From: Flavobacteriales bacterium
GTDB taxonomy: Bacteria > Bacteroidota > Bacteroidia > Flavobacteriales_D > Crocinitomicaceae
Length of the DNA stretch: 7,702 nucleotides
Assembly: GCA_947496835.1 (NCBI GenBank)
Contig: CANMFV010000040.1
Location: 1-7,702, forward strand
Direction: 5' to 3'
Within the stretch, counting starts at the first letter, position 1. Each line of letters starts with the position of its first letter. The translations under genes were made by a program, and so were the position numbers. The notes under the pieces were generated by a model, which saw only the letters and a program-made list of their open reading frames with translations, did no database searches and was not told the DNA's origin. Of this stretch, positions 7,498 through 7,702 are shown piece after piece.

Positions 7498-7702
7498 TTA
7501 TGGCCTAGATTGGTGAAGCGTTTCAAAGATTTTGACATCCGCTTCTGTAAATGTCACGTGTCGGCGATCCATCATTGCTTTAGCTGCTTGAATGGCTTTG
7601 TCTAGTTGAAAAACACTCTGTTCCTTTTCTGCTAACCATGTGAAGGAAGGAAGGTGTTTTGGAGGAAAAGCATCCGAAAATACATTTACTGCAAATCCGA
7701 TA
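7498..7702 (-). CDS. GlmU-family sugar nucleotidyltransferase, C-terminal 67 residues (5' part outside window)
   Basis: Reading the minus strand from the right edge gives 67 residues (IGFAVNVFSDAFPPKHLPSF ... HQSRP) ending in a TAA at 7500-7498. The stretch NVFSDAFPPKHLPSFTW followed by FQLDKAIQAAKAMMDRRHVTFTEADVKIFETL resembles the extreme C-terminus of the Bacteroidota 'putative sugar nucleotidyltransferase' or GlmU-like protein (normally about 390-400 residues: an N-terminal nucleotidyltransferase fold and a C-terminal left-handed beta-helix of hexapeptide repeats). There the usual wording is close to NVFGSGFPPKFIPSFSWG, then YxLDKAxExAxxVMxRR. This family is thought to make nucleotide sugars for the cell envelope. 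The catalytic part is not visible, so the assignment rests on the tail alone and the exact sugar cannot be stated. Stop-to-ATG distance to lon is 125 bases in the same direction. Confidence 0.75.
   Translation of the reverse strand, partial: IGFAVNVFSDAFPPKHLPSFTWLAEKEQSVFQLDKAIQAAKAMMDRRHVTFTEADVKIFETLHQSRP

Noticed and set aside
1..7702. CRISPR arrays, tRNA or rRNA genes, insertion sequences, integrases, toxin-antitoxin pairs and phage defence genes.
   Set aside because: No regularly spaced repeats, no RNA gene landmarks and no transposase or defence motifs were seen. Nearly all of the window is accounted for by the six genes listed.

Overview
This window looks like an ordinary chromosomal segment from an AT-rich Bacteroidota bacterium, probably of the Flavobacteriia/Flavobacteriales type. 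Three things support that: a 1138-residue protein with a C-terminal type IX secretion (Por) sorting domain, the C-terminus of the GlmU-like sugar nucleotidyltransferase typical of this phylum, and start codons with weak or no Shine-Dalgarno sequences. Placement below phylum is inference. I see no tRNA, rRNA, CRISPR array, insertion sequence, integrase or phage gene.

Layout: at the left edge on the + strand is the 3' end of smpB, the tmRNA-binding protein of trans-translation. It converges, with an 18-base gap, on a run of minus-strand genes. Read in their own direction (right to left) these are: the 3' end of a GlmU-family sugar nucleotidyltransferase (cut by the right edge), a 125-base gap rich in inverted repeats, lon (ATP-dependent protease), a DCC1/DUF393 thiol-disulfide oxidoreductase-like gene whose ATG overlaps the lon stop, a large secreted Asp-box beta-propeller/PKD/jelly-roll protein with a type IX sorting tail, and a LolA-like periplasmic lipoprotein carrier. 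The gaps inside lon-DCC1-propeller-lolA are -1, 54 and 53 bases. lon and DCC1 are therefore almost certainly co-transcribed, while the two downstream genes may be read-through or may have their own promoters.

Functionally, several genes touch protein quality control and the cell envelope: SmpB rescues stalled ribosomes and tags their products, Lon degrades misfolded and tagged proteins, the DCC1-like protein is a putative thiol redox factor, LolA escorts lipoproteins across the periplasm, and the propeller protein is exported to the surface. This may be chance adjacency of housekeeping genes. I found no convincing new biological system. The points most worth a second look are the nested inverted repeats ahead of lon, the lon/DCC1 stop-start overlap, and the unusual central part of the propeller protein.
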